DNA from: an uncultured Colwellia sp.
GTDB lineage: Bacteria > Pseudomonadota > Gammaproteobacteria > Enterobacterales > Alteromonadaceae
Assembly: GCA_913058245.1 (NCBI GenBank)
Contig: CAJXQJ010000005.1
Coordinates: 144,178-208,177 of the forward strand
DNA: 64,000 bases
Direction: 5' to 3'
In this document: positions 21,079-29,680 of the stretch, piece after piece
Layout: each line of letters starts with the position of its first letter
Numbering within the stretch: position 1 is the first letter of the stretch
Position numbers and translations under genes: made by a program
The notes under the pieces: model-generated
What the model was told of the DNA's origin: nothing
Seen by the model: the letters and a program-made list of their open reading frames with translations, nothing else
The model's database searches: none

Positions 21079-21540
21079 ATGTCTTACAAAGAACGCAGTA
21101 TTTGGGTGTCATTAGCAATTACGCTATATATTTGGTTTAACTACTTCTCAACCATCTACTGGTCAGCTAAAGACAATAGTTTGACCATAGAAAATATGCA
21201 GTCAGCATTATTAACTGTTGTGATCATGACCATTGTTTTAGAGATTCTCCATCATATTGTGATCGCCATAATTGATAATAAAAATGCCAACTATGATGAA
21301 GACGAACGCGACAAACTAATATCACTAAAAGGAAGTCAAATAGCCTATTACATCTTGAGTTTCACCACGATAATCGCAGTAGTACATTTATTATTGTTTC
21401 CTGTAATAAATAAAGGGCTAGTTAACCTACTCAATTTACCTAATGAATATATTCTAATGAACATCATTATCTTTGGCGCACTACTGGCTGAAACAGCTAA
21501 ATTCTCTACGCAATTATTTTTCTATCGTAGAGGCTTTTAA
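21079..21540 (+). CDS. Four-helix membrane protein, DUF2178-like
   Basis: A 153-residue protein with four hydrophobic helices (about 8-28, 42-64, 88-110 and 124-145). Between helices two and three is an acidic, charged loop containing DEDERDKLISLKGSQIAYY. That loop resembles the DERD motif of DUF2178 membrane proteins, which often precede a small XRE regulator, as here. A ribosome site AAAGGAA precedes the ATG. The regulator begins one base after the stop, so the two are translated together. No enzymatic role can be proposed; it may be a membrane partner that controls or is controlled by the regulator. Confidence 0.75.
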   Translation: MSYKERSIWVSLAITLYIWFNYFSTIYWSAKDNSLTIENMQSALLTVVIMTIVLEILHHIVIAIIDNKNANYDEDERDKLISLKGSQIAYYILSFTTIIAVVHLLLFPVINKGLVNLLNLPNEYILMNIIIFGALLAETAKFSTQLFFYRRGF

Positions 21541-21541
21541 T

Positions 21542-21748
21542 ATGACGAAGAAAATTACAAATAATATTAGGCGATTACGATTTGATGCAGATGAGATGAC
21601 TCAGCAAATGTTGGCAGATATTGTCGGTGTTTCTAGGCAGACTATAGTTGCAATTGAAAAAGACAAATACTCACCATCACTAGAAGTTGCTTTTAAAATC
21701 GCTAACTATTTTAATGTGCCGCTAGAAACTGTTTTCCAATATAATTAA
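21542..21748 (+). CDS. Small XRE-family transcriptional regulator
   Basis: A 68-residue single-domain protein made almost wholly of a helix-turn-helix: MTQQMLADIVGVSRQTIVAIE, then the family tail PSLEVAFKIANYFNVPLETVF. The frame is open upstream to 21473, but that overlaps the membrane protein gene; ATG 21542 has GAGG at 8 bases. Such minimal regulators usually repress their own operon and often sense through an adjacent membrane protein. The inverted repeat at 20973-21008 is the likely operator. Confidence 0.9.
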   Translation: MTKKITNNIRRLRFDADEMTQQMLADIVGVSRQTIVAIEKDKYSPSLEVAFKIANYFNVPLETVFQYN

Positions 21749-21803
21749 AGTACTGTTAACCAATTAACTTATGTTAAAAATCTTGCGACTAAACAGTAAA
21801 GAG

Positions 21804-24641
21804 CTACCAAAGTACTTGATCTATTTCATTGAGTAAATCTTGGGTATAGTCGCTAATATTCTGGTTTTGTTCTTTTTTGATAACCATTTCCAGTTGCAAA
21901 GCATATTTTGATAACTCAGCAAAGCCAAACATTTGCGCGGCACCCGCAATCCGATGCGATAAACGCGCAAGTTTTTCAAGATCGTTATTATTTATATGTA
22001 GTATGAGATCTTGCTGTTCTAGTACTAAGTTAGACTTAAATTCTTGCACCAAATCTGACATCTCAACACTATTAAAGTTATCATTTGCCTGAGCTTGTGA
22101 AATATCACCTTCATAATATTTTGCTATGGTCGGAATAAAAACGTCACGTTCAATAGGCTTTGATAAATGACCGTTAAAGCCTAACGATAAGTAATGCTCA
22201 ATTTCATGCGACATAGCATTAGCAGTCAGTGCATAAATAGGCGTTTCACAGCCCTTTTGCCTAAGAATTTTAAACGCTTCAATTCCATCCATTTCTGGCA
22301 TTTGAATATCCATTAAAATCAGTTTAGGTTCGTGCTGCTCCATTAAAGTTACCGCTTCACGTCCATTGCGTGCCGTTATAACGTCGAGACCTAAAGAAGA
22401 TAAAAGTCGAGCGATTAAACGGCGATTATCATTATGATCATCAGCCAATAATATAGTGCCCTGAAGCTGTTCTAACCTTTGCTCTTGAAAAAATTCACCG
22501 CTGTCTTTCGCAACAACGGTGCTTTCTCCAATCAAATTATCATTATTAGCGTCACATGGAACACTAAACACAAAAACACTGCCTTGGTTCAGCTCGCTTT
22601 CTACTTCTATTGTACCGCCCATAATTTTTGCTAGCTGATCAGATAAACACAAACCTAAACCCGTTCCCCCAAAACGGCGACTAATACTACTATCTCCTTG
22701 GGTAAAGCTTTCAAATAAATTATGTAGTTGTGAGCTACTCATACCAATACCGCTATCGGTAATTTTGAACGCCAGTCGACCATCATGTTGGCTAATTCTT
22801 AATTCAACATGCCCTTTAGCGGTAAATTTAATGGCATTAGAGCATAAGTTAATTAATATTTGCTTTACTCGAAAACCATCAATTTCAATAATAAATGGCG
22901 ATGCTAAACAATGAATAATTTCGAATGTTAAGCCTTTAGAGTTTGCTTGCAAAGTAAACATATTAGCAAGTTCTTGCAATACATCATGCAAGTCTTGAGG
23001 GTGAAGTTCGAGTTCTATTTTATTAGCTTCAATTTTGCTTAAATCTAAAATATTGTTGGTGAGTTCTAGTAAATGCAGACTATTACCATGAATAATTTCA
23101 ACTTCTTTATAAATAAATTCGTCATCTACATCACCATTAATTATTGCCTCAGCCTGACCTATAACCGTTGTAAGTGGCGTACGAATTTCATGGCTCATAT
23201 TCGCTAAAAATTGGCTTTTAATATTATTTGCACTTTGTAGCTCTTGCATTAAATATTCAAGCTCATTGGTTCTTTGCTTTACTTTTGATTCTAAGTCTTG
23301 CGTTGAGCGGCGCTCAATATCACGTCGAGCAATTAAAAAACCAATCAGTAACGCGCCAAAAACAACAATAATAATAAAATTTCGTTGTTGCTCAGACTGC
23401 TCTAATTCTAATTCCTGCAAGCGTTTTTGCTGTTTTAATTGATCAACTTGTTGTTTTAACTGCTCTGAATCGAACTGTGCTAGCTTACTATTAAGTTCAT
23501 CGTTTGCTAACTCTATATGTGCTTGAATAAACTGCCGGTGACTTTCTACAGCCTTCAAGGTGTCATTTTGCGCCGCATAAATAAGCGATTGCAAAGACAA
23601 ATTGTGCTTTATTTGCTCTCTATAGTGCATTTTTTCTGATAACTCGCTCGACTGCTGAATATAGTCTAACGCCAAATTAAACTTTCCTTTATGAAAGTTG
23701 GCTTTAGCTAAACTATATAAACTGCCGACATAGGCTTTATCATGCCCATGTGCTCTACTTTTGCTAATTCCCTCTTTTGCGTAAGCTATAGCTTGTTCAG
23801 TGTTACTAAGGTAATTACTTAACTCCGCAAGGTTATGCAAAATTGCCGCAGCGTTATAGTTATCATTATTTTTTCTATGATAATCTAGCGACATCGTCAT
23901 GTAGTGCAATGCTTGTTGATAGTCTCCGGCATATTTATAAGAAGACCCTAAATCACCATAGGCCGTTGCAACACCTTGTTCATCAGACATTTCTTTACGC
24001 TTTTCAATCACTTCTTTAAACATGGTAATGGCAATATCATAACGCTTGAGTTGCAAGTGAAATATTGCAATATTAAATTGGATATCAATTTTATCGATGG
24101 TGCTGCCGAATTGTTGATATAATGGCTCTGCTTGCTGATAGCTATATAGCGCTTCTTCCAACCGCCCCATAGCTCCATAAACTAAACCAATGTTGTTATA
24201 TAAATTTGCTTGGGCAATAGGCTCATTAATAGTGAGGTAATAGCTTAATGCTTGCTGGTAAGACGTTAGGGCTAAGCTATTTTTCCCTTTATAATAAGCA
24301 TATACTCCGACTCTTTTAAAGGCATCAGCTTCAAGCTGCTGGAAGTTGTATTCTTTCGCAAGTTTCTGCTCACTAATAGCACTTTCTATAGCAGCATCCA
24401 ATTCACCTAATTGGTGGTATAAGCGCCCTTGTGCAGTTAAGGCTGATAGTCTATTTAATGGTAAAAGTGTGCTATTTCCTAACAATGAATTAACTTCTTC
24501 TATTGCTAGGTTGTTATCAGCCATATTTTCAATGATTAATAACCGTTGACCAAAATTTTGGTTATTAACCGCAAAACTGTTCTGTATATAGCTTAATGAG
24601 AAGAAAACAAACAATACCAAAGTTCGATAGGCATTAGCCAT
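21804..24641 (-). CDS. Orphan hybrid sensor kinase with TPR sensor, receiver and HPt domains
   Basis: About 945 residues. A signal peptide or anchor (to about residue 24) leads into a periplasmic region of tetratricopeptide repeats (about 45-370) and a Gln/Glu/Leu-rich coiled coil (about 375-425). One membrane helix (about 435-455) follows, then HisKA with the phospho-His in MSHEIRTPLTTVIG and a full ATPase domain (NLCSNAIKF, DSGIGM, GTGLGLCLS). Next come a receiver (ADDHNDNRR, LILMDIQMPEMDG) and a C-terminal HPt domain with LSHRIAGAAQMFG. This is a complete phosphorelay sensor lacking only the final regulator, and none is adjacent. ATG 24641 has AAGG at 8 bases and gives a clean signal peptide; the longer start at 24662 has none. 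Confidence 0.92.
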   Translation of the reverse strand: MANAYRTLVLFVFFSLSYIQNSFAVNNQNFGQRLLIIENMADNNLAIEEVNSLLGNSTLLPLNRLSALTAQGRLYHQLGELDAAIESAISEQKLAKEYNFQQLEADAFKRVGVYAYYKGKNSLALTSYQQALSYYLTINEPIAQANLYNNIGLVYGAMGRLEEALYSYQQAEPLYQQFGSTIDKIDIQFNIAIFHLQLKRYDIAITMFKEVIEKRKEMSDEQGVATAYGDLGSSYKYAGDYQQALHYMTMSLDYHRKNNDNYNAAAILHNLAELSNYLSNTEQAIAYAKEGISKSRAHGHDKAYVGSLYSLAKANFHKGKFNLALDYIQQSSELSEKMHYREQIKHNLSLQSLIYAAQNDTLKAVESHRQFIQAHIELANDELNSKLAQFDSEQLKQQVDQLKQQKRLQELELEQSEQQRNFIIIVVFGALLIGFLIARRDIERRSTQDLESKVKQRTNELEYLMQELQSANNIKSQFLANMSHEIRTPLTTVIGQAEAIINGDVDDEFIYKEVEIIHGNSLHLLELTNNILDLSKIEANKIELELHPQDLHDVLQELANMFTLQANSKGLTFEIIHCLASPFIIEIDGFRVKQILINLCSNAIKFTAKGHVELRISQHDGRLAFKITDSGIGMSSSQLHNLFESFTQGDSSISRRFGGTGLGLCLSDQLAKIMGGTIEVESELNQGSVFVFSVPCDANNDNLIGESTVVAKDSGEFFQEQRLEQLQGTILLADDHNDNRRLIARLLSSLGLDVITARNGREAVTLMEQHEPKLILMDIQMPEMDGIEAFKILRQKGCETPIYALTANAMSHEIEHYLSLGFNGHLSKPIERDVFIPTIAKYYEGDISQAQANDNFNSVEMSDLVQEFKSNLVLEQQDLILHINNNDLEKLARLSHRIAGAAQMFGFAELSKYALQLEMVIKKEQNQNISDYTQDLLNEIDQVLW

Positions 24642-25008
24642 CGACGACACCTTAAAACACATGTGTTTCTTATTATAATAATGAGAAAACTAGTTATAGC
24701 ATTTTGTATATCCACTCTCAACGATGAAGTTTCTAATTCCTTAACTCTGGCTATTTTGTCGGCGTTTACATTCAGAATATGCATGATTAATGTAAAAATA
24801 GCGTGAAAGATAAAACAATGGCGACACAAGTAACAATGCCGCAATAGCTATTAATTACTACATTATTTAATAACTAAGTTTGATAGCTGATTTTTCTTCA
24901 AAAACAGCTTTCCACTCAAACAACATTAATTTTCCAGCGCAACAAATTGTGCTCTATTTCAGAAACAAGGGCATCATTTTGCCGCCTTGTCTTGTTAAGA
25001 GGTAAGGG
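24642..25008. other. Intergenic stretch between ion channel and hybrid kinase genes
   Basis: No convincing gene. An imperfect hairpin with ACAAGG (24965-24970) and CCTTGT (24985-24990) follows the ion channel stop, without a good T tract; it may be a weak terminator. The promoter of the hybrid kinase should be here but I could not place it. Confidence 0.4.
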
Positions 25009-25869
25009 TTAAGTGACTTTACTGTTGTGATTATCATTAGCTGAATTCGCAATAAGCAACGCTTTAATTTCACTGAGTTCCTTTTCAAGCTTTTCAATTT
25101 GCGCGCGACTGGCAGGCTCACCACCCTCAGCACTTTCACCATGTGCTTCAGCGCGGAAGTTTTCATGCTCTTGTCCCATCACTTCTAAAATGGTACCTAC
25201 CATCATATTTAAAAAGATAAAGGCCGTAAGAAAAATAAAGGTTAAATAATAAATCCAACTGATTGGGTGCACCGCCATGGTTTCATACATCACGTCAGTC
25301 CAATCTTCAAATGTTGCGACACGAAACAGGGTTAACATTGAGATTGAAACATCGCCCCATAGCACCTCATTGATTTGATGAAATAAGATACTGCCGATCG
25401 CTGCGTAGATATAAAAAATAACAAACATTAATAGCGCAATATATCCCATACGTGGGATAGCTTTAATTAGCGCATTAATTAGTAGCCGTAATTCCGGCAC
25501 CATAGACACTAAACGCAATACTCGAAAAACACGTAATAAACGAGCTAACAACACTCCTGAGCCACCTGCTGGGATCAAACTGCCGATAACAATTATAGTG
25601 TCGAAAATATTCCAGCCACTTTTAAAGAAAGACTTTTTATCTTTAAAAGCAATAAAACGTATGGTGATTTCAACAACAAAAAACACCGTAATTGCGCTAT
25701 CTAAAATACCTAATAACGTTACCACTTGTTCGGGTAAGTCATGCGTTTTAGCACCGATAAGCAACGCTGAAATAACAATAACAGTAATTACCGACCATTG
25801 AAAAATAGGGCTTGAGTCTATTTTTTTTAACCGACGTTGCACTTGATAAACAAATGAAGACATATTCAT
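25009..25869 (-). CDS. Single-domain voltage-gated cation channel with Cav-like selectivity filter
   Basis: A 286-residue six-helix channel subunit of the NaChBac/BacNav type. S4 has four arginines at three-residue spacing (R110, R113, R116, R119). The pore loop reads TFEDWTD (186-192). Characterised bacterial sodium channels carry TLESW followed by neutral residues, while the acidic E-D-W-T-D arrangement is closer to animal calcium channels. After S6 (NMMVGTILEV) comes a tetramerising coiled coil (about 254-274, IEKLEKELSEIKALL). Four subunits would form the channel in the inner membrane. It lies 38 bases after the MBL hydrolase gene and may share its transcript. Ion selectivity is inferred from the filter. 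Confidence 0.9.
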   Translation of the reverse strand: MNMSSFVYQVQRRLKKIDSSPIFQWSVITVIVISALLIGAKTHDLPEQVVTLLGILDSAITVFFVVEITIRFIAFKDKKSFFKSGWNIFDTIIVIGSLIPAGGSGVLLARLLRVFRVLRLVSMVPELRLLINALIKAIPRMGYIALLMFVIFYIYAAIGSILFHQINEVLWGDVSISMLTLFRVATFEDWTDVMYETMAVHPISWIYYLTFIFLTAFIFLNMMVGTILEVMGQEHENFRAEAHGESAEGGEPASRAQIEKLEKELSEIKALLIANSANDNHNSKVT

Positions 25870-25907
25870 TATCTCTTTTTAAAGTTATATTTTTAATCTT
25901 ACTTACG

Positions 25908-26555
25908 TTAGCCGACTGCGGCATCACTGACATGAGGATTGCTAATGCGCTCGGCGCCAAAGGTACTCATTGGGCCATGACCCGGAATAAACTGCACCTC
26001 ATCCCCTAATGGAAATAAGTTTTCCCGTATAGATTTAATTAAAGTCGCATGATCACCACGAGGAAAGTCTGTTCGGCCAATTGAACCACGAAAAAGTACA
26101 TCACCTACTTGAGCAAGTTTTGACTCGGCATGATAAAACACCACATGACCAGGCGTATGACCTGGACAAAAATAAACATCAAGTTCAACTTGACCAAATG
26201 TAACTTTATCCCCTTGGTTTAACCAACGATCAGTATTAAACGTTTGTGCGTCAGGAAAACCAAATTGAGCCTTTTGCTCAGGAATTAAATCTATCCAAAA
26301 TTGATCTGCACGGTGCGGCCCTTCAACTGGCACATTATAATAATCGACAATGGCTTGAGTTGCCCCTGCATGATCAATATGAGCATGAGTGAGTAACACT
26401 TTCACAACCGTAACACCTTGCTGCTTAATAGCCGCTTGTATCAACTCTACATTACCACCGGGATCAATCACAACGGCTTCTTTACTCTGCTGGCACCAAA
26501 ACAAAGTACAGTTTTGCTGAAATGGTGTAACGGGTATTATTTGATATTGCAACAT
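25908..26555 (-). CDS. MBL-fold hydrolase, glyoxalase II-like (YcbL type)
   Basis: A 215-residue metallo-beta-lactamase-fold enzyme. The metal motif THAHIDHAG, then CPGHTPGHVVFY, the GDVLFRGSIGRTDFP loop and the final PGHGPMST, are the usual order for YcbL-type proteins, which hydrolyse thioesters such as S-lactoylglutathione. The frame opens at 26612, but the family begins at MLQYQIIPVTPFQQNC, ATG 26555; the ribosome site there is distant (GAG 12 bases upstream). It is divergent from the NSS transporter and upstream of the ion channel gene. Zinc enzyme of the cytosol; substrate inferred from family. Confidence 0.9.
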   Translation of the reverse strand: MLQYQIIPVTPFQQNCTLFWCQQSKEAVVIDPGGNVELIQAAIKQQGVTVVKVLLTHAHIDHAGATQAIVDYYNVPVEGPHRADQFWIDLIPEQKAQFGFPDAQTFNTDRWLNQGDKVTFGQVELDVYFCPGHTPGHVVFYHAESKLAQVGDVLFRGSIGRTDFPRGDHATLIKSIRENLFPLGDEVQFIPGHGPMSTFGAERISNPHVSDAAVG

Positions 26556-26823
26556 GTGAACGTAAATCTCGTTAGCGAATGTGAAGCAGCTATTTATAGG
26601 TAAATAAATCACCGCAGGTAAACTAATTTTTCTTTCTGGCAGGTAATATAAGGCTAAAATGCCATTTTACAAGCGCTATTCTAGCAAGTTCATAATGGTA
26701 ATCACCAAGAAACTTTACAAACACTTGAACTTAAAAGTAACAAATCAACGAAATTACTTTGCTAATGAAGTTTATCTAGGTAAGCTCAGAGCAAAGTATT
26801 TACAACAATAATAATTATCATTT

Positions 26824-28161
26824 ATGAGCACTGTAAGAGATTCATTTCATTCGAGAATTGGTTTTGTTCTCGCTGCCGCTGGTTCGGCAATTGGTTTAGG
26901 TAATATTTGGGGCTTCCCTACTCAGGCAGCAAATAATGGCGGTGGCGCATTCTTATTTGTTTACTTAATTGTTACCGTACTTTTAGCCTTACCCGCTTTA
27001 TATGCGGAAGTTTATATAGGTAACCAAGCGCAAAAAAACCCCGTTTCAGCGCTTAAAGAAGCCTGTAAAGATACTGCACCTAATCTAGGTAAATATGGTG
27101 GTTTGATTGGTCTAAGTGGCGCAATTATGATGCTAAGCTTTTACACCATAGTCGCTGGCTGGATGCTATCTCACGCATTATCACCTTTATTTGAACTACT
27201 TGGCCAGCACGAATTATCACAATGGCTTGCTACTTCAAGCACTCAAAGAAATTTGATGTTTACGCCATTATTTATTTTATTAGGCGCAGGTATTATTCAT
27301 CAAGGAGTTAATGCCGGTATTGAAAAGTGGTCAGCGCGTTTAATGCCAATATTACTAATTATGTTAATTTGCCTAATAGTTTATATTCTTCAACAACCTG
27401 GTGCAGAAAAAGGTTTAGCTACTTACCTAATACCTGACTTTACACAGGTTACCAACCCTAAATTAATTATTTCAGCAATGGGGCAAGCCTTCTTCTCGTT
27501 ATCCATTGGTGTCGGCGGTATGATGGTTTACGGCTCGTACATGAAAAAAGACCGAGATATCGGTAAGTTGGCAGTTTCAATTACTGCTCTCGACACTTTT
27601 ATTGCCTTTATGGCTGGCTTATTAATTATACCAGCACTTTACGTAGCACAAGAAGCTGGGCAGCAAGTTTTCCAAGGTGAAAAACTTATTGGTGAAGGCC
27701 AATTAATTTTTAACATATTGCCTGAATTGTTTAATTCTATGGGCACTATAGGCATGGTAGTTGCCATTAGCTTTTTCTCGCTATTATCCATTGCAGCATT
27801 AACTTCAACTATTTCATCAACAGAAGTACCTGTAGCCTATTTAGTCGAAGACAAAAACTTCACCCGCTCAAAAGCAACCTGGTTAGTATCGGGAATCGTG
27901 TTGACCGCCAGCATGATACTCATTGCCTTTTTTGACAGCTTGTTTGGTGTGGTTATTCGTGTATTAACGACAATATTACAACCATTAAGTTGTTTATTTT
28001 ACTTTATTGTTGTTGGCTGGTTATGGAAACGTGGCAATAAATTACGTGATGTGTCATTACAACAAGGTAGAAAATGGTTACCTATATGGGGCAACTACTT
28101 ACGCTTTGTTTGTCCGCTGTTATTGACCGTTGTTTTTGTCAATGTCGCTATTTTAAATTAA
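26824..28161 (+). CDS. Sodium-dependent transporter, NSS family
   Basis: A 445-residue inner-membrane symporter with about 11 helices. The first helix, SRIGFVLAAAGSAIGLGNIWGFP, is the NSS hallmark: its unwound segment binds Na+ and substrate. FSLSIGVGGMMVYGSY in helix six region and LTSTISSTEVPVAYL in helix eight region also fit. Family members such as LeuT and TnaT import amino acids with Na+. The substrate here is not readable. It has its own promoter region shared with the divergent MBL gene and ends at a strong terminator. Confidence 0.92.
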   Translation: MSTVRDSFHSRIGFVLAAAGSAIGLGNIWGFPTQAANNGGGAFLFVYLIVTVLLALPALYAEVYIGNQAQKNPVSALKEACKDTAPNLGKYGGLIGLSGAIMMLSFYTIVAGWMLSHALSPLFELLGQHELSQWLATSSTQRNLMFTPLFILLGAGIIHQGVNAGIEKWSARLMPILLIMLICLIVYILQQPGAEKGLATYLIPDFTQVTNPKLIISAMGQAFFSLSIGVGGMMVYGSYMKKDRDIGKLAVSITALDTFIAFMAGLLIIPALYVAQEAGQQVFQGEKLIGEGQLIFNILPELFNSMGTIGMVVAISFFSLLSIAALTSTISSTEVPVAYLVEDKNFTRSKATWLVSGIVLTASMILIAFFDSLFGVVIRVLTTILQPLSCLFYFIVVGWLWKRGNKLRDVSLQQGRKWLPIWGNYLRFVCPLLLTVVFVNVAILN

Positions 28162-28180
28162 TAGAAGCTCGCTCGTATAA

Positions 28181-28216
28181 CTAAAAAGCCAATGATTATA
28201 GTCATTGGCTTTTTAG
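28181..28216. terminator. Strong bidirectional terminator
   Basis: A perfect 15-bp stem, CTAAAAAGCCAATGA and its complement, around a six-base loop. T runs follow on both strands. It separates the convergent transporter and diguanylate cyclase genes. Confidence 0.92.
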
Positions 28217-28286
28217 TATTTTATCTATGGTTATTCAGCAAAGTTACGAAAACAGCTAAAAATCACATCATTACTGACTAACTTTG

Positions 28287-29477
28287 CTACTGACTAACAT
28301 TGTTTCGGCCAGCTTTCTTCGCTCGATATAAGGCTTGGTCAGCCAACTTCAATGTTTGTTCAAAGCTCAATTTACTTGCTCTTGCAGCTAAGCCAATAGA
28401 AATAGTAACGCTTACGGTTTTTGCATTGCTGCTCTTTTTACTCGTGCGGGCTTTCTTGGTTTTTCGCTCTGGCTGGCGAATAACGATTTCATAGTCTTGC
28501 ACTGCTTGCCTAACAGCTTCTAGTAAAGGGATAGCTTGCTCGGGCGTTTTACCTGAAAATATAATAGTAAATTCTTCACCACCATAACGAAACACCTTAC
28601 CGCCACCTTTTACTTGCGCTAACTTAGTAGCAACCAATTTTAAGACCTGATCACCAATATCATGACCATAGGTATCATTAAACTTTTTAAAGTGATCAAT
28701 ATCAAGCATAGCTAAGGTGTATTTGCGACCTAAGGATAAAGCCAATTGGTTCAATGCACGTCGTGATGGAATTGAAGTTAATTCATCGCGATAAGCAAAT
28801 AAATAGGAATCAACCAATACCACACATATGTAGTGCAGTAATACCAAAGTAAGCAATACGCTCCATGGCAAAGTGATAATTTGATAATAGTGACCAAGCC
28901 AGATAACAAAACTGCTCAATAATGCCGAAGTTACTAAACTTTTTTCTCGTATAAACTGAAACACAAGTGCCAAACCAGATATGACGAGTACTAATTCAAC
29001 CGCGAGATATTTTAACCACGTGTTTAGCCAAGTATATTTCGCCAACATTGCTTGCATTTCGGGTTCTATCTTCAACCAATACGCACAAGTAAACGCAATA
29101 ACGGCTATAAGCATTAATCGATAGATACCGTGTACCGACAATAAACCTCGGTCTTTAACAACGCTTAAAGCGGCCAATATGCTCGCTATTGTTATAGTTA
29201 ACCAGCGGCCATCAGAAAACAGAACTTGGCCCCAAGGAAGGATATTCATGAAGTTTAGATAAAAAAGGAAAAACAGCCCACTACTTAGTGCTAAACGACT
29301 GCGGTTAAAATAACTAGACAGCAGCATAGTAACCACAAACAAACCATACAACACTTGCTCTATTAAGCTTATTTTTACCAGCCAGTGTTGCTGAAATTCA
29401 ATGACTAACGCAAATAAAATGGAAAAAGCGATTAAGCTAAAAAGACTATTTTTTATGCCGCTAAAAAACTGGTTCAA
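28287..29477 (-). CDS. Membrane-bound diguanylate cyclase (GGEEF)
   Basis: About 396 residues. Six to seven N-terminal membrane helices form a sensor of unknown class (to about residue 205), followed by a GGDEF domain with the active motif FRYGGEEF. It makes cyclic di-GMP from GTP. The inhibitory I-site that normally lies five residues before the motif (RxxD) is replaced by KGGG, so product feedback is probably absent. A basic insert rich in Lys, Arg and Ser (KTKKARTSKKSS) interrupts the domain before its last strands (VSVTISIG). The frame extends to a TTG at 29516; TTG 29477 has GAGG at 6 bases and is preferred. There is no ATG near the N-terminus. Confidence 0.88.
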   Translation of the reverse strand: MNQFFSGIKNSLFSLIAFSILFALVIEFQQHWLVKISLIEQVLYGLFVVTMLLSSYFNRSRLALSSGLFFLFYLNFMNILPWGQVLFSDGRWLTITIASILAALSVVKDRGLLSVHGIYRLMLIAVIAFTCAYWLKIEPEMQAMLAKYTWLNTWLKYLAVELVLVISGLALVFQFIREKSLVTSALLSSFVIWLGHYYQIITLPWSVLLTLVLLHYICVVLVDSYLFAYRDELTSIPSRRALNQLALSLGRKYTLAMLDIDHFKKFNDTYGHDIGDQVLKLVATKLAQVKGGGKVFRYGGEEFTIIFSGKTPEQAIPLLEAVRQAVQDYEIVIRQPERKTKKARTSKKSSNAKTVSVTISIGLAARASKLSFEQTLKLADQALYRAKKAGRNNVSQ

Positions 29478-29680
29478 GCGCAACCTCACAACAAGAGCAA
29501 GACAAAAGTAAAGCAAAATAAAATGCCGAAATATATGACGTAGTTTTTAATATGGATAAAGGATATATAATTCTTCAACCCCTACCTTATCTTTTTTGCC
29601 ACTATACTATTAAAAATGGCAACATAAAACGTAACAGTATGTCATTACTGAAAAATACTATATACCCAGTAAATATTCAC

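Noticed and set aside
21079..21748. Toxin-antitoxin pair
   Set aside because: The four-helix membrane protein has no toxin motif and the XRE protein is a stand-alone regulator; the arrangement fits a regulator with a membrane partner better.
24954..25166. 70-residue minus-strand frame after the ion channel
   Set aside because: It overlaps the 3' end of the channel gene in another frame and is a basic, low-complexity product without a ribosome site.
29596..29622. TTGCCA/TGGCAA inverted repeat after rmuC considered as a terminator
   Set aside because: Only six pairs with a 15-base loop, and A's rather than T's follow on the minus strand.
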